Assembly (NCBI GenBank): GCA_907163375.1
Contig: CAJQUW010007774.1
Location: 186,001-250,000, forward strand
Reading direction: 5' to 3'
DNA from: Prostheceraeus crozeri
Taxonomy: Eukaryota > Platyhelminthes > Polycladida > Euryleptidae
DNA: 64,000 nt
Under the pieces are notes generated by a model. It saw only the letters and a list, made by a program, of their open reading frames with translations. It was not told the DNA's origin and made no database searches. A program made the position numbers and the translations under genes. Each line of letters opens with the position of its first letter. Position 1 is the first letter of the stretch. Of this stretch, positions 25,008 to 37,439 are shown piece after piece.

Positions 25008-25180
25008 TTGAGATGTGTAATCGACACCAGTTGGGCACTGAACCACAGCATTTTCTCCAGCCATCATTTTCATTGCAACCTTGTTAGCCACTGTCAGAAG
25101 CAGGTGAACACCTGTTAACCAACCCGATTTGGCAATACCTTTGAAGTATTCGGTCACAGAGATATCAGCTCTCACCAACG
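25008..25180 (-). CDS. MTMR9-like pseudophosphatase, exon with altered catalytic loop
   Basis: This 173-bp exon has acceptor TTTGTAG/CG at 25181-25180 and donor CAA/GTAAGT at 25008/25007. After two bases completing a codon it reads LVRADISVTEYF, then SGWLTGVHLLL, ANKVAMKMMAGENAVVQCPT and GVDYTSQ. The SxWL...LL...A...G-x-x-VVVxC pattern is the myotubularin P-loop region. In active family members the loop is C-X5-R; here it is C-PTGVD-Y, so the catalytic Arg is Tyr and phosphatase activity is not expected. Loss of catalytic residues is characteristic of MTMR9. Upstream exons (PH-GRAM domain) must lie beyond 25180 on this strand and were not found. Confidence 0.75.
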
Positions 25181-25744
25181 CTACAAATGAGTTAATATTT
25201 TATGAAGATTATAAAATTGGCTTCAGCAGGTGACATAATGATCATGGATTGACAACAGCCAGTGCTCAACACAGATAACTGCGTTGAAAGATATCAAGTC
25301 AAATCTAACGGTTCAACCAAATTAGGAAATTATTAAAATTAATCACTCTACAATTCTATATTACGTTTAAGTCGGATTGTTATTTTACTTCACATTTACC
25401 AAGAAGCATGTCTCGCTTGCAATCCACACCTACTTACTTTCACATGTATTTTTCACTCGTCAACACGCTTCAAAACGACATTGAAATAAGTTGAAACTTT
25501 TTGATGATCCAGTTTCAAGCAGTTTCGAGTGGTTTCAAAGTCACGGCTATTTTTATGTCAATGTAATGAGATTTCATCATGAGAAATTGAAAAAAGCTTC
25601 CGACAATGTTCAAAATATTTCTCAAGTGACAAGGATTCCAAGTAAAGTGACTAGACGACGTCTGGATAAGAATTCTCAAAAGATTAGATCTGTCCAGAAT
25701 TGTCGCACAGTTGCCGAGGTCGTCTACCAACTATGGAGTTGCCA
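25181..25744. other. No recognisable gene; presumed upstream intron of MTMR9-like gene
   Basis: Frames at 25491-25880 (+) and 25515-25730 (-) have no domain. The plus frame overlaps the antisense of the H2B relic. Confidence 0.4.
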
Positions 25745-26142
25745 TCAACTTATACAATCCCCGGCCGAGCGTTTGAGCGATAATTTCTTGGAGCCAGTGT
25801 ACTTGGTGACTGCCTTCGTTCCCTCGGTCACAGCGTGCTTAGCGAGTTCACCGGGCAGAAGAAGGCGAAGGGCGGTTTGAATCTCCCGCCTGGAGACAGT
25901 CGACTTCTTGTTGTAATGAACAAGTCGGCTGCTGTCGTTGGCAATTCGCTCGAAGATGTCATTCACGAAACTGTTCATGATTGACATGGCCTTGCTGGAG
26001 ATACCGGTGTCGGGTGCACCTGACGGAGTACTTTGTAGATGTAGGTGGCATAGCTCTCCTTACGCTTGCGTTTCTTGTCGGTCTTAGGGGCTTTAGCCTT
26101 GCTAGACTTCTTCGCGGCTTTGCCAGATACTTTCGGTGCCAT
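25745..26142 (-). pseudogene. Histone H2B, frameshifted intronless copy
   Basis: Starting at the ATG at 26142-26140, the minus strand reads a basic H2B tail ([20 protein letters not shown]) and the [18 protein letters not shown] helix. One base is missing near 26012-26014, and the frame then resumes as [35 protein letters not shown] and [20 protein letters not shown]. The usual stop after the terminal Ser-Lys is lost and the frame runs on 14 extra codons. Several normally invariant core residues are changed ([14 protein letters not shown]). No histone 3' stem-loop was seen after the end. An orphan, decaying H2B copy is most likely; one assembly error could explain the frameshift but not the lost stop. 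Confidence 0.85.
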
Positions 26143-26584
26143 TGTGATGTTTCTTCCTTCTGTGGACCGTCATAACTTCGACATCAGCAAGCTGTTTTCA
26201 AGATGAAGAAATTGATATGACTACATGCTTATCATCACACAAGCTATTTGAAGAATTTTTCGCGAAATTTGAAGGTAATAAAGAAGCAAGGGGAATAGGT
26301 GCTTCTGTCTGTTTTCATGGATAGCACTTCTGGTGAAGAACATATGAACATGGAGCTACAAGGACACGTACGTTCGTGTGATTGTTAAAACTTGAACAAG
26401 ACATAATCACACGATATGTTTTCAACATTTTGACTGGAGAGCATTTTTCACTGCAGGCGCGGATTACTGTTCTGAAACGCATGCACCGACTTAGTCTCAA
26501 GTTTTGGGTTTGATGCCTGTTATGTCGGTGAACTTTTTCTGATGAAACAAGCGGATTCACGCTTCTTGTAAGATACACTATGCA

Positions 26585-26775
26585 ATGAAGCTGTAACGAC
26601 ACTATTCCCACACAAGAGGCTTAGATAGTGCTGACATAGTCGGACTTTTCTGGAGCGCTGCGGTACTTTTAGTCTGGATGCCCTTCCAGCCGACCTCCAA
26701 TGACACTTCCGGGGCTCGACCTCTGGACCAAAAGATCGCTAGGCCAAGCACTTAGTCACTGTACCACGGAGACCA
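26585..26775 (-). repeat. tRNA-derived SINE family A, near full length
   Basis: The minus strand shows the GGTCTCCGTGG head, the CCTAGCGATCTTTTGGTCCA and AGAGGTCGAGCCCCG box-B region, the body and the distal TTCAT end. It sits about 440 bp upstream of the H2B relic. Confidence 0.85.
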
Positions 26776-27469
26776 TACCATGCAATGCCAGTTACAATAG
26801 CTCTCTGTTAAATCATAAATTTGTAGCTACATATAGCATAAAATTGAAGAACTTGCAACAGGTCAAAACGTACTATCTGATTGGCAATCGCACAATGCAA
26901 ATAGATAGCGCTTCATTCATTGCTATTTTTAGTTAAAGGCTTGATCTTACTGAGGAATTTGTAGAAGTTAACTTGTAATTTTTGGCAATTGAGTTCGGAT
27001 AGACACACAATCTGTCACAAGATAGTCTGATACAATATAATATCCACAATTCCATGAAGAAAAAAATGAGATTTATCAATCATGAAGGGATTGTTTTTCA
27101 GCATAAAAGTACTCTGTGGATTCCAAAGCAAGCACTTCACATATGTTGGTTGGAGCAGCGCCAGCTTGACTCAAGTCAATGAATGCAGAAAATGAAATTC
27201 CTGCTCAGTCGTTTCAAACATCACATAATACCATGTCAGCTTCGTCTCACAATCGATTTCGCGTCTCGACGTTACATGGAGAAGACCGATGTCTATCTTC
27301 TTAGAGAGCTGTGATGTCTGGAGGGCCCTTCCACCTCAATATCTCATTTGTTTGGCTTCAACACTTATCTCCAGATCACCATTAACAACAATGAAATTAA
27401 ATGATAAGCTGTACTCGTAATCGAGAAACGCACTACCTTGAATTTCTGAAGATTCGTTAATTAAAAAGG

Positions 27470-27525
27470 TAAAAAACAGCTTTTACTCGACGTTTCGGGT
27501 CCAGACCCTTCTTCGTAGAGTATAA
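27470..27525 (-). repeat. Penelope-like 3' end relic with degenerate hammerhead core
   Basis: Minus strand: ACGAAGA, a perfect GGGTC-TG-GACCC stem-loop and GAAACGTCG. Two positions of the CUGA box are altered. Same module as at 63541-63566. Confidence 0.45.
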
Positions 27526-27529
27526 AACA

Positions 27530-30500
27530 GGCCATACCTCAGTTGTCAAGGTAATAATAATCAATGAATAAATAACACGTCACAATTGTGACCGCCGACA
27601 TTAAGGCAAGTAGCGGGGATCGATTGTCCACCAAAGCATCTTAAACCATGTCGTGAATGCAATTAACAACAATGAAATTAAATATGCGATGAACATGAAT
27701 TACCCAGAATCATAACTACAAACTAGTATGATTCTATCATTCACTAAAAGTAATGATCGACTCCACGCCTTTTCACGGAGAGAAAATGAAACGCAAAACT
27801 TTTGAGTTGCTTGGAGGGACAAGTTTAACAGCATATGTTCAGGTTTCTTTTAAACATAGGCAATTACTGTTTTTAATTGCACATGTGCATCATATCCTAA
27901 TATGAGAAAACTTAAATTTTGTTTCTATAAAATCAGTTGTCAGATCTGTAGTGCATTTTATATCTGTGAATCGGCACGTACAATACATTCTCGTGCAAAA
28001 GAACATTCAAGTAAGGAGAATTCTGCTGTATTTCAGCACTTAAAATGTCATAAAAAGCATAAAATGGAATATCATTCATAGAAATCTAAAGTTTACCAGC
28101 GACCGACGTTAAGTGGATTTAATTTTGTGTGCTGAAAGACAGTTTGCTAGACACTCCTGCTGAAGGCTACGTAGAAACTTTGAGGTCTGTTATTTTAGTC
28201 TTCTTTATCTTTATTTTAAATAAAATGGTCGAAAAATCCATCCAGATCACCAGTCCACGTCAGTGACTATTGAGCCACACGATTGCATCGATCAAGTGCG
28301 CCATTTCAACACCAGTCTATCATTAATTCATCGCAGACAACAATATGGATCTTATTTCAAATTCAATGCAATCAATGAGCAACACAATTTTGCATAAAGT
28401 AGACTGTGTCGCATGTGAAAAATAAACTGAATTATTTCATGATCATAAATAATATGCGATAATTCAAACGTATATTTGTCACAGAATTAGATTCATCTGC
28501 GCGCGCTTCGGTTTCCCAGAAATGAAGGGTTATATGTAACCTTAATATCGAAATGGCAACTTGCTCCTTCTCGAATGGATAATTCGTGTATCGCTTGCTA
28601 TTGGAAATGGCAAACAATAAGCTATCAGTAGAGGACACCAGAACCAGTGAGAGATGCGTGCGTGCTGTGATATCACTTCGCACACACCAAAACACACATC
28701 GCTGTCTTGACTAAAATTCGATTCAGTGTATGCACTATACAGTGAAAAATGCCGAGGAGAGGATGTGAAAAAATCAAGTGAACTAATTTTCATACACCTG
28801 CTACTTTTTTAATAATGATCGGAAGGGCCAATATTATGGAGAGAACTTGTGCCCAATGATCTGAATTCTTCGAAGCTGAAGGAATTCCGGCAATCGAACA
28901 CTTTGGTGGAACTCACATTAATCCGCAAGCGACGCACGACTTTTTTCCTATCTCTGTAAGGTATTAGGAATTCCTTTTTGCCCACCTAATAGGTTCCTCG
29001 ATGTGCCGGCGATTTCGTATTAATCACACTTCTAGCAAACCGAAGCAGGTAAACAAAATATTTAATTCTGTGATATTTGTACGTTTTAGTCTCAGATAGT
29101 GATACAACTTTATTTTTACAGATCAAATGTCCTTAACTGTAGCAATGCTTGAGTGTATCCTATAATTTTTGTTGCAAGGACATAATTTCGTTTTTCTGCT
29201 GCTGAACTAATGCTCATTTAAGCACTTGAAAATAATGGTTTTTTAGCAATCAACTTCACCGGGTGATGTTGTGGAGTATTTACAGAGTTCACTTCGTTCA
29301 GTCACGAAAATTATCATTCACAAGCTTTAACCTTCAAAGTGAAGCCTAACAACAGCTGCAAGAGTGATGACAAATTTCAGATGTTTGAGGAAGCCTGAGA
29401 TTTGAGAAATTGAACAATTGAAAGTTAAAGAAGCATGCTGGGTATATGTCAAGCAAAGAGAATCCTAGCACCAGCACGGTGTCGCTATATCAAGAGTATT
29501 TGCTCTTCGTTCGATAGAACTTGAACGGAGTTATCGGTAGGCTTGGCATCTGCTGCTTTCAACTGACGTCTGACTCAAATGGTTGCAGAGATGGAAGTTG
29601 CACTAGGTAGTGCAGGTAGCGCACTTTGTTTTAGAAGAAAAGTTATGATGTGAATCGTAGTGGCTACCTCAGGGGACAATCAACGTAACATTTTAGTGGA
29701 ATAACCGAAGTATAAAGGAGACGAAAAATTTGAGTATTGCTTCGAAATCAAATCGCTTGAAAAGTTGTGGACGCCCATCGTACTTAGGCAAACGATTTGA
29801 TTTCATAGTATAAAAAGACACGTGAGATGTTTATTGCCATTGGGACTTTAGATAATGAATGACATAGAGACATTCATCTCCATTTGCAGTTATACACAAT
29901 ATGCGCAAGAACATGGTTGTATGAAATATTCAGGTAATGAACCTTTAAGGGTGCTCCAGGATGCAAGTCAGCCATCATAGCAGAGCAAGAATGAATAGAT
30001 AAATTCTGTTAAAGAATATTCGTTATTTAAAAATCAATTATCTCATAATAAATGGAAAATCCTTGGGCATTCATTGTTTTCAATTCTTCTATCATCCAGC
30101 ATCAAGCGGCTTATTAGAAGTACTGCAGAGTCTTTTGAGCCTGGATCGAGAGAAAATCTCGACCAGATCTTCATCGAATATCATTGATAAAGGGGTGCAT
30201 AATTTGAAACTGACATCAGAAAAGATTCTTTTCATGGTTTGAAAGTCATCCAGAATCAGATGTAGTCGGTGGGAATCTGTCGACCCGAAGCCGAGTTCTT
30301 TAACTCCATAAAAGTATAAGTCTCCATGAAGTAAGGGATCCTGACGACAATTCTACTTAACTATATTAAAGTCTATGACAACAAATTTAAACACAATTAT
30401 TTTGTTTAGATCCATTGATATTTCATACTAACGGTGTTTAGTGCTCTGAAACTTCTAGATCCCTTTTGAATATGCCGAAATGAGCATTACTCATTGATTC

Positions 30501-31379
30501 ACAATGAGGTGCTTAACTTTCTGGGCGTGACGTTGGCAAGATCAGTTGCCAGAGCTCTTCTGGCACGCATGACATCTTGTAGTGCTTTCATTCTTTTCAT
30601 TTTTTTTCATTCGCTTTGATTTCTATGTTTTGTATGGATAAGTTCTCCTATGTAAGACTAATGTTTGTAAGCCTCTTTGATGTATCAAGCACAGAAGGTA
30701 TAATTCAATGTAGATAATTTTACTAAAGATATGCTAAGCAAAGTCTATTTGCAAGTATTTGTTACATGTGAGTCACCTCTATGAGTTCAAGTTAATTTAA
30801 AATGCATCTCACGTGCTGTACGCCTCTTCGATTAACACTTCAAAAATAATTTCTGACAAGAGATAGAACATCTAGAACAGTCCCTTGTAGGCCGACGATT
30901 TACAAACCGGCCGGTCGGTGGGCAAATACCGGCCTGGCGGCCAGTTCCAACTCTGATGTGTAATACAGGCATCAATTTTCAAGAATATTGGGTTGCGATT
31001 TACTTGACCTGTAAGTACAAGTCTTGAAAGTTTGTAATCGATGAAACTTTGTCCAAATATCTTCCTGGCATTAAAGTTAACTTAGTGATAACTTGTGGTA
31101 GTGAATTTCATGTCCTTCGATTTAGAAGCAATTGAATGTGTCTGGGTCTAGTTAATTAATGGGAAGGGACAAAAGGGGACTGTCCAGGCAGACATCGATG
31201 GGACATCTCAACCCGAATTTGAAATTGGCGCCAGTCGATCAAGACCGGTTCCACCTTTGTTCAACTATGCTGCCACTTCTTGCTTACAACCCAATATCCT
31301 GACCACTGGCTAACTAGAGACGACTTGTTAACAACTTCAGCCTCACAAAATTAGCTTGCAGGATAAAACTCTCGCCGTT
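27530..31379. other. No recognisable gene
   Basis: About 3.8 kb between the PLE relic and the LTR element. Small minus-strand frames (28432-28793) have no domain. A GC-rich patch at 30890-30955 with CCGGCC repeats stands out from the AT-rich background but matches nothing I recognise. Confidence 0.4.
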
Positions 31380-32976
31380 TGTTGAGTTCGAATGCTGTTA
31401 TGCGGTTTTTTCTTTCTGTGCTTCATTGTTATCCTGATGTTTGTCTTTGGTCCGATGTCTAAGTCTAGAGATCTTTAATGTATGTCGTTTTGAAGTCTAT
31501 GATGTTTGTTGAAAGATGTAGAGATCACTTTATTAGTTTTGGTGTCGCATTTCTTTGTTTGTTTGTATTTCTATGGATGCGCCAGTTATGTAACTTATGT
31601 GAGATCTATGCATGATTCTTCCTGGCAAAGACTATCATATCGAACTCACTTGTGACCATAGAAGTAGATAAAAATACACTAGAATGGAAGTTTGATATCT
31701 TGCCTATGTACAATGATGGCACATGGAAAAATCTATGGTTTGTAGATCATATTCGATCTAAAACATTGTATCATAGTCAGACTATTTGCCAAGTTGGTTG
31801 TGGAAGTTGTTGACAGCAAATTGCAGGATTTTCATGAAAAGAATTTTAAGTGGTATTGTTTCATGTGAAATAGCCTACTATTCCATGGATTGATATGCTG
31901 TGTCTATTTGTACCAGTCATTGACAACTATTTTCCAATTCTCAAAAGTGGAATACGAATTGAAATTTGGTTCACAGAGTCATAATCGAAAGTAGTCGGTG
32001 TACTGGTTGTAAGAACATCTCAAGAATTCAAAGATAATAATTATAATTATTGGATAATTTCTCCTCCTAACAGTCAAGAAACCTAGCGCTCTTCTGGAAT
32101 AAACACATCGAAAGCTTCTTTAGCGACAGTCATTTATCAGATAAATGAAATGTCGTTGGAACTTTTCAATTTATCACTAAATGATTTATATGACATAGTG
32201 TGATGATATTTTGGAAGCTCATATTCGAAAGCAATCAAAGGTTTTGAAAACTGTTCAAATATAATGAACAGGCGAATCCTTTAAAGTAAAATGAACACTT
32301 GGCCTCTGATTTCAAGCTGGAGCAATGCATGCTCTGTAAATCGACATTACAAGTTGCACATGTGTCTTGATTGATTATAGGAGCGATATTTCAAAATGAT
32401 GACCAAAGGATTTCCTTCTCTGTCATCCTGTCGCTGCACTATTTTGCAAATTCACAATTGCTATTGTGTACATGATCTTTGGACTAGGGGCAACAATCCA
32501 GATCACAAATTGACTTGATAATTGAAAATGCCAACCCGAAAACAAGAAAGCCAGTTCGCAAAATTTGCATTTTGCCCCAACTAAGTTCCCCGAAGTGTGC
32601 CATAATTTTCATGCAATTTCCATTCTAGGACTTTCTATGGTATTATTAATTTCTATGCTTGTGACCATCTTTGAATTTTGAACTGATAAGCTAAAATCTT
32701 CTTTGTACAGTCCATGCATCAAGTATAGTCTTTAAGTTTTGTTGGTGCTAGTTTATCGACTAATCGGTAAGTCATTGCATATTTGCGATGTCAATTGTAC
32801 ATAATTGTGTAAATCGTACCTTTTTTGTAGAAACCGTTTTTGTCTCTTGGTCAATGTCCTTTCTCTGAAAATTAAAGTTTCAAGTATAAAAATATCTTCA
32901 CTGAAAAGGATCTTTTTCTTTATGGGGCAAATTCGCGTGCTCGAAGTCCTAAAACTTTGCCAGTAAAGTTTTAACA
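31380..32976 (+). repeat. 5' LTR of the BEL/Pao element, interrupted
   Basis: LTR halves are 31380-31656 and 32666-32976. Between them lies a DNA transposon plus a duplicated CTTGTGAC. A TATA-like AAGTATAAAAATATC near 32880 is a candidate promoter element and also occurs in the 3' LTR. Confidence 0.95.
31657..32657. mobile_element. Non-autonomous DNA transposon (1001 bp) nested in the 5' LTR, 8-bp target duplication
   Basis: CTTGTGAC occurs on both sides (31649-31656 and 32658-32665). The undisrupted site is seen in the 3' LTR at 39171-39178, so boundaries are exact. The ends are imperfect inverted repeats: left CATAGAAGTAGATAAAAATA and, reversed, CATAGAAATTAATAATACCA, both reaching CTAGAATGGAA. 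No transposase frame. An 8-bp target fitting nTnnnnAn favours the hAT (Ac-type) superfamily, with P elements as an alternative. Confidence 0.9.
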
Positions 32977-33467
32977 GTTTCGATTATTGATTAAACTACA
33001 AAGCAGTTTCGATAAGTCCTGCAAAGCAGTGTCAATTATGGTCTCAAGATAATCTGCGAACAAAGTTAAGCAAGCAAAGAAGATCTGCGACTTCATTGAA
33101 TTCTTGAATGATCAACACAAATTCCAAGTCGTTTACCGCCTCCGTCTCAATCTTCTAAGTCAAGTCAAGTCAAAGTGAAGTTGATTCGAGGTTCCAAGTT
33201 CAAGTTCCATTCAAGTAATTGACGGTAATAAGTGATTTTTCCAAGAACTCAGTAAGTCAACGATTGATTCTCTATTGAAGCAGTATTTTGAGTACTTTTC
33301 ATGCGAATTATACATTATAGTGCATGCATAATCGTACATTTGTTGCATAAAAAGCGCATCCTTTTATTTGAACATTTTATAAAGGTGTATGTACTCGGTA
33401 ATACGTTCGTATAATCATCCTTCAATATTCGCAATTTTGTGGTAGGAATTCATTGTTATTAGTCTCT

Positions 33468-34812
33468 ATGTTGAGTATGTCTGAGCTGAGTAGAATCAGT
33501 AGAATTCGCGGTTTCACTAGAGCTAAGATAACGAAAACATTGAGTAAAGCTGAGGAAGCGATTGATTCAAATAATTTGAATGAAATTTCTGCATTAATTG
33601 AAACGCTGACTTCATCTTTAAAAATTGTAACAAAACAGAACGAGGATATTCTTGAGTTATTAGAAGATGATAATGCTGATGAAGAAATTGAACAAGCATT
33701 AGAGTATGAGTTAAAGGTACAAACAATGATTAATACTTTCAACGAAATTGCAAAAAGGAGTGTTAGTTCTACTTGTAATAGTAATAATTCTGATAATTTG
33801 GTCGAAGTCTTGAAAGAGCAAAATGACATCGCGATTTCACTCGGGAAATTGCATGCAGGATAAAGCAAGTCTACCGCCGAAAGAAATTCAGATTTTTGAT
33901 GGTTCCGATATTACGAACTTTAAGCTGTTTCAAAATGCTTTCTCTAGAATTATTGAGACTAAGACTGATAATGATGCCGATCGTATTTATTACCTAGAGC
34001 AATATACTTTTGGGATGCCAAGAGATCTTGTAAGAAGTTGTTGTCACATGAATCCAACTGTAGGTTATAAGACTGCATGGAAGATGCTAATTGAGATAAG
34101 TACGGGAATGATTTTGAAGTTTCCTGTGCGTTCTTACATAAGTTGGAATTGTGGCCAGAAATTAGTCATGAAGACGGCATTGAGTTAGAAAAATTCAGTG
34201 TCTTCTTGCGAAGTTGTCTGAATTATATGGAGAACGTCAGTTCACTCAATCAGTTGGATAGTCGAAGGAAATAAGGTCGATAATCCTCAAGTTACCTTAT
34301 AAAATGCGCGAAGCTTGGCGTACAAGAGTGTTGAGTATCCGAGAATTAGGATATGATGTGATATTCAAGGATCTTGTCGAATTTGTTGAACGACAATCGA
34401 AGTTGATAAACATGCCGATATACGGAGATTTGAAAAATACAGGTAAACCCAAAAGTAGTGATCATAAGCAGACAGATTCCTTTCGACAGAATAAGCATGT
34501 CTCTAAAGCTAAGCAGTTGGGTAAATCAGTCTCTTTGTCCACAAATATTCAGGAACATGAAGCTTGTAATCAAAGTGATGCACAGTCTAAGACAAGTTCA
34601 CATATATCTTCGCGTGAATGTGTATTTTGCAAATGCAATGATCATGATCTAAACTCGTGTAGTTCATTTTTGAAACTAGCGTTAGATAAAAGACAAGCGT
34701 TTATTCGTACGAATTCCTTATGCTTCGGTTGTCTGATTAAAGGTCATCATTCGAAAGGTTGTAGGAAAAAGTTAACGTGTAATACATGTAATAAGTACAT
34801 GTAATAAGAGTC
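33468..34812 (+). pseudogene. BEL/Pao gag, multiply frameshifted
   Basis: Starts at ATG 33468 or 33477 with a coiled-coil-like N-terminus (SELSRISRIRGFTRAKITKT). The frame changes near 33850, near 34095 and near 34262, so coherent gag-like coding hops between all three frames. The C-terminal part carries zinc-knuckle cysteines (CVFCKCNDHDLNSC and, about 40 residues on, CFGCLIKGHH...C...C). It ends prematurely because of a 13-bp tandem duplication (34783-34795 and 34796-34808) that introduces stops and changes frame before the protease region. Confidence 0.8.
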
Positions 34813-37439
34813 ACCCTACTTGCCTTCATGAAAATCGAGCGAAGCAATCCACTCATTTTGTTAGTAGTGAGAAGTCGTGTTCTTCGACTTCTACAGAGAG
34901 CAAAAGTTGTCATACTGGGGCCGGTGCAGCTAATCGTGTAGCTTTGGCACTTATACCTGTAAAAGTTAGGTCAAGCAACAGTAGACAATCTGTAGTTACG
35001 TACGCCGCTCTCGACAACTTTAGTTCTGATTGTTTTGTATCTGACAGCGTAATGAAAAGTTTAGGAATTAAAGGGAAATCAGAAGAAATAAGATTAACAA
35101 CAATGGAGAAGTTCCAAAGTCCAACGATGACTACAGTTGTAAATGGGCTTGAAATAACCGATCTTGACGAAAATGAAATCGTTCATCTTCCTCCGACCTA
35201 TTCCCGCCCTGAATTACCAGTTTCCACTAACGATATTGCGAAAAGAAATGAGTTCTACAAATGGTCACATCTTAGGGAAATTCCTATCATTGAAGTTGAT
35301 GCCGAAGTAGGTTTACTTATAGGAATTAATGTTCCAGAAATGTTGAAACCCTTAGAAGTTGTAAGTGGGTCTCCTAATGAACCGTTTGCCACTAGACATA
35401 AGTTGGGGTGGACAATTAGTGGGCCAATGAACTTGAATTCCGAAGATATCGTCAGAGTGTGCAGGACACAAATACAAAGACTGAGTGACATTGAAACAAA
35501 ATTAAACATGATGTATTCACGAGATTTTTATGATAACGAATCCGATTTGTGTAACCCTTCGATAGAAGACAAAATGTGGGAAGTAAAAGTGTCATCAGGT
35601 ACATTCCAAGATGGTCATTACGTTATTCCATTACCTTTACGGCAGGAAAGCTTAACAGGTATCGATAACAAACATCAAGCTTTACAAAGACTCTTTTCTT
35701 TAAGAAAACGTCTTTCTAAAGATACCATATATCATAAAAATTATTCTGAGTTTATAGATCTTATGTTGAAAAACCGTTTTATGGAAGAGGTGCCTGTTGA
35801 CGAATTATCTAGTACGAAAAATGTCTGGTATCTGGTACATCATGGAGTGTACCATAAGGAGAAGCAGAAAGTGCGTGTAGTTTTCAATTGCTCGTTGCCT
35901 TACCAAGGTAAGTCTCTGAATTCCATGCTGCTTCAAGGACCGGACTTGACAAATAGTCTGATTGGGGTACTTCTTCGATTTAGAGAAGGGTGCTTTGCAT
36001 TCTCTGGTGACATTGAGAAAATGTTTTACCAGGTGAAAGTACCTAAAAGTCAATATGATTATATGCGACTGTTTTGGTATCCAAACGGGGATCTGAGTAT
36101 CGAACCATCCCAGTACAGACTTACTGTTCACGTTTTCGGAGCAGTTTCGTCACCTAGCTGCGCGAATTATGCTCTTCGTCAAACTGTTTTGGATGGCAGA
36201 AATAGTTATCCAGATTCAGTAGTTAAGACTGTTCTCCGAAACTTTTATGTCGACGACGTATTGAAATCTGTTGATAATGAAGACGACTCAATTCAGTTAC
36301 TTCATCAACTTAAGAGTGCATGCTCACAGGGAGGTTTTAGATTAACCAAATTTGTAAGTAACTCGGAAAAGGTAATTGGGTCTGTATCGGAAAATGACCG
36401 CGCTAACAATTTACAGAATCTTTCTTTGAATTTTGATGATCATGTTGATGCAATTCAAAACGCTCTCGGTGTAAAATGGAATTTGACAACCGATAAGCTT
36501 AGTTTTAAGATCAAGTCTCAAGAAATTGTTTCTACGAGGAGAGGAGTTCTGTCTTGCATCTTTTCGATTTTTGATCCTCTTGGACTTCTGTGTCCAGTAG
36601 TTTTGATTGCAAAACGTATTTTTCAAGAGTTATGTCGTTTAAAGACAGACTGGGATGATATACTTCCTGAAAAGGAGAAACAGATTTGGGAACGATGGAT
36701 CTCAAATCTGTCGAAGTTAGCTGAATATGAAGTCCCAAGAGCTTTAAAGACAAAAAGTTTCATTGATTCGAAATGCTCGATACATATATTTTCTGATGGA
36801 AGCGAAGTTGCTTATGGAGCTGTAGCGTACGCCAGGTTCGAAAACCCAAATCAGATTGTTCACTGCTCCCTAATTTACGCAAAATCACGGTTAGCTCCCA
36901 TCAAGAAAATTACAATACCCAGGTTGGAGCTTACAGCAGCGAAGCTCGCAGTTACCATTAAGGGTATTCTGAACTCTGAATTAGAACTCAGAGTTGATAG
37001 TTTTACATTTTGGACTGATAGTACAACAGTCTTACGATATCTGAATAACGAAACAACCAGATATCACCGATTCGTTGCAAATCGAATAACGTATATTAAT
37101 GAACGAACTGATACTAATCAATGGCGTTATGTTCCATCTGAACAGAATCCCTCTGACATTGCAAGTCGAGGAATCGAGATGGATAAGTTCCTTGTCAAAG
37201 ACGATTGGAAGAACGGGCCGGATTTCCTCTGGAAATCAGAGATTGATTGGCCTAAGAATATTACGAATTTTCAAAATATTGATACCGATCCTGAAATAAA
37301 AAAGGAAAAATCCGCTCAAAGTTATTATACAAATGTTTCTGATGATACAATTGAGAAATTACTATTGTCATCTTCAGATTGGTATAAGTTGAAGAGAAGG
37401 ATTGCCTGGTATTTGAAAATAAGGGAATGTCTGAAATGA
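34809..37439 (+). pseudogene. BEL/Pao pol: protease, reverse transcriptase, RNase H
   Basis: One uninterrupted frame from just after the 13-bp duplication to 37439. A retropepsin-like segment comes first: TYAALDNFSS at the position where D-S/T-G is usual, so the active-site triplet reads D-N-F. RT follows, with FSGDIEKMFYQVKVP (first catalytic Asp) and FYVDDVLKS (YVDD box). RNase H has HIFSDGSEVAYGAVAY, RLELTAAKLAV, TFWTDSTTVLRYL and a VPSEQNPSDIASRG end. This is the best-preserved part of the element. It runs out of frame near 37430, where integrase continues in another frame. Confidence 0.9.

Noticed and set aside
25491..25880. 129-codon plus-strand frame
   Set aside because: Its 3' part is antisense to the H2B relic and the rest has no similarity.
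32977..32996. tRNA primer-binding site just after the 5' LTR
   Set aside because: The sequence after the LTR does not begin with the usual TGG and I could not match it to a tRNA 3' end with confidence.
33422..33868. 148-codon minus-strand frame opposite gag
   Set aside because: Antisense shadow of the BEL/Pao gag coding region with no motif of its own.
37427..37439. Programmed frameshift between pol and integrase
   Set aside because: No slippery heptamer or downstream structure is evident, and the element has several other indels; a lesion is the simpler view.
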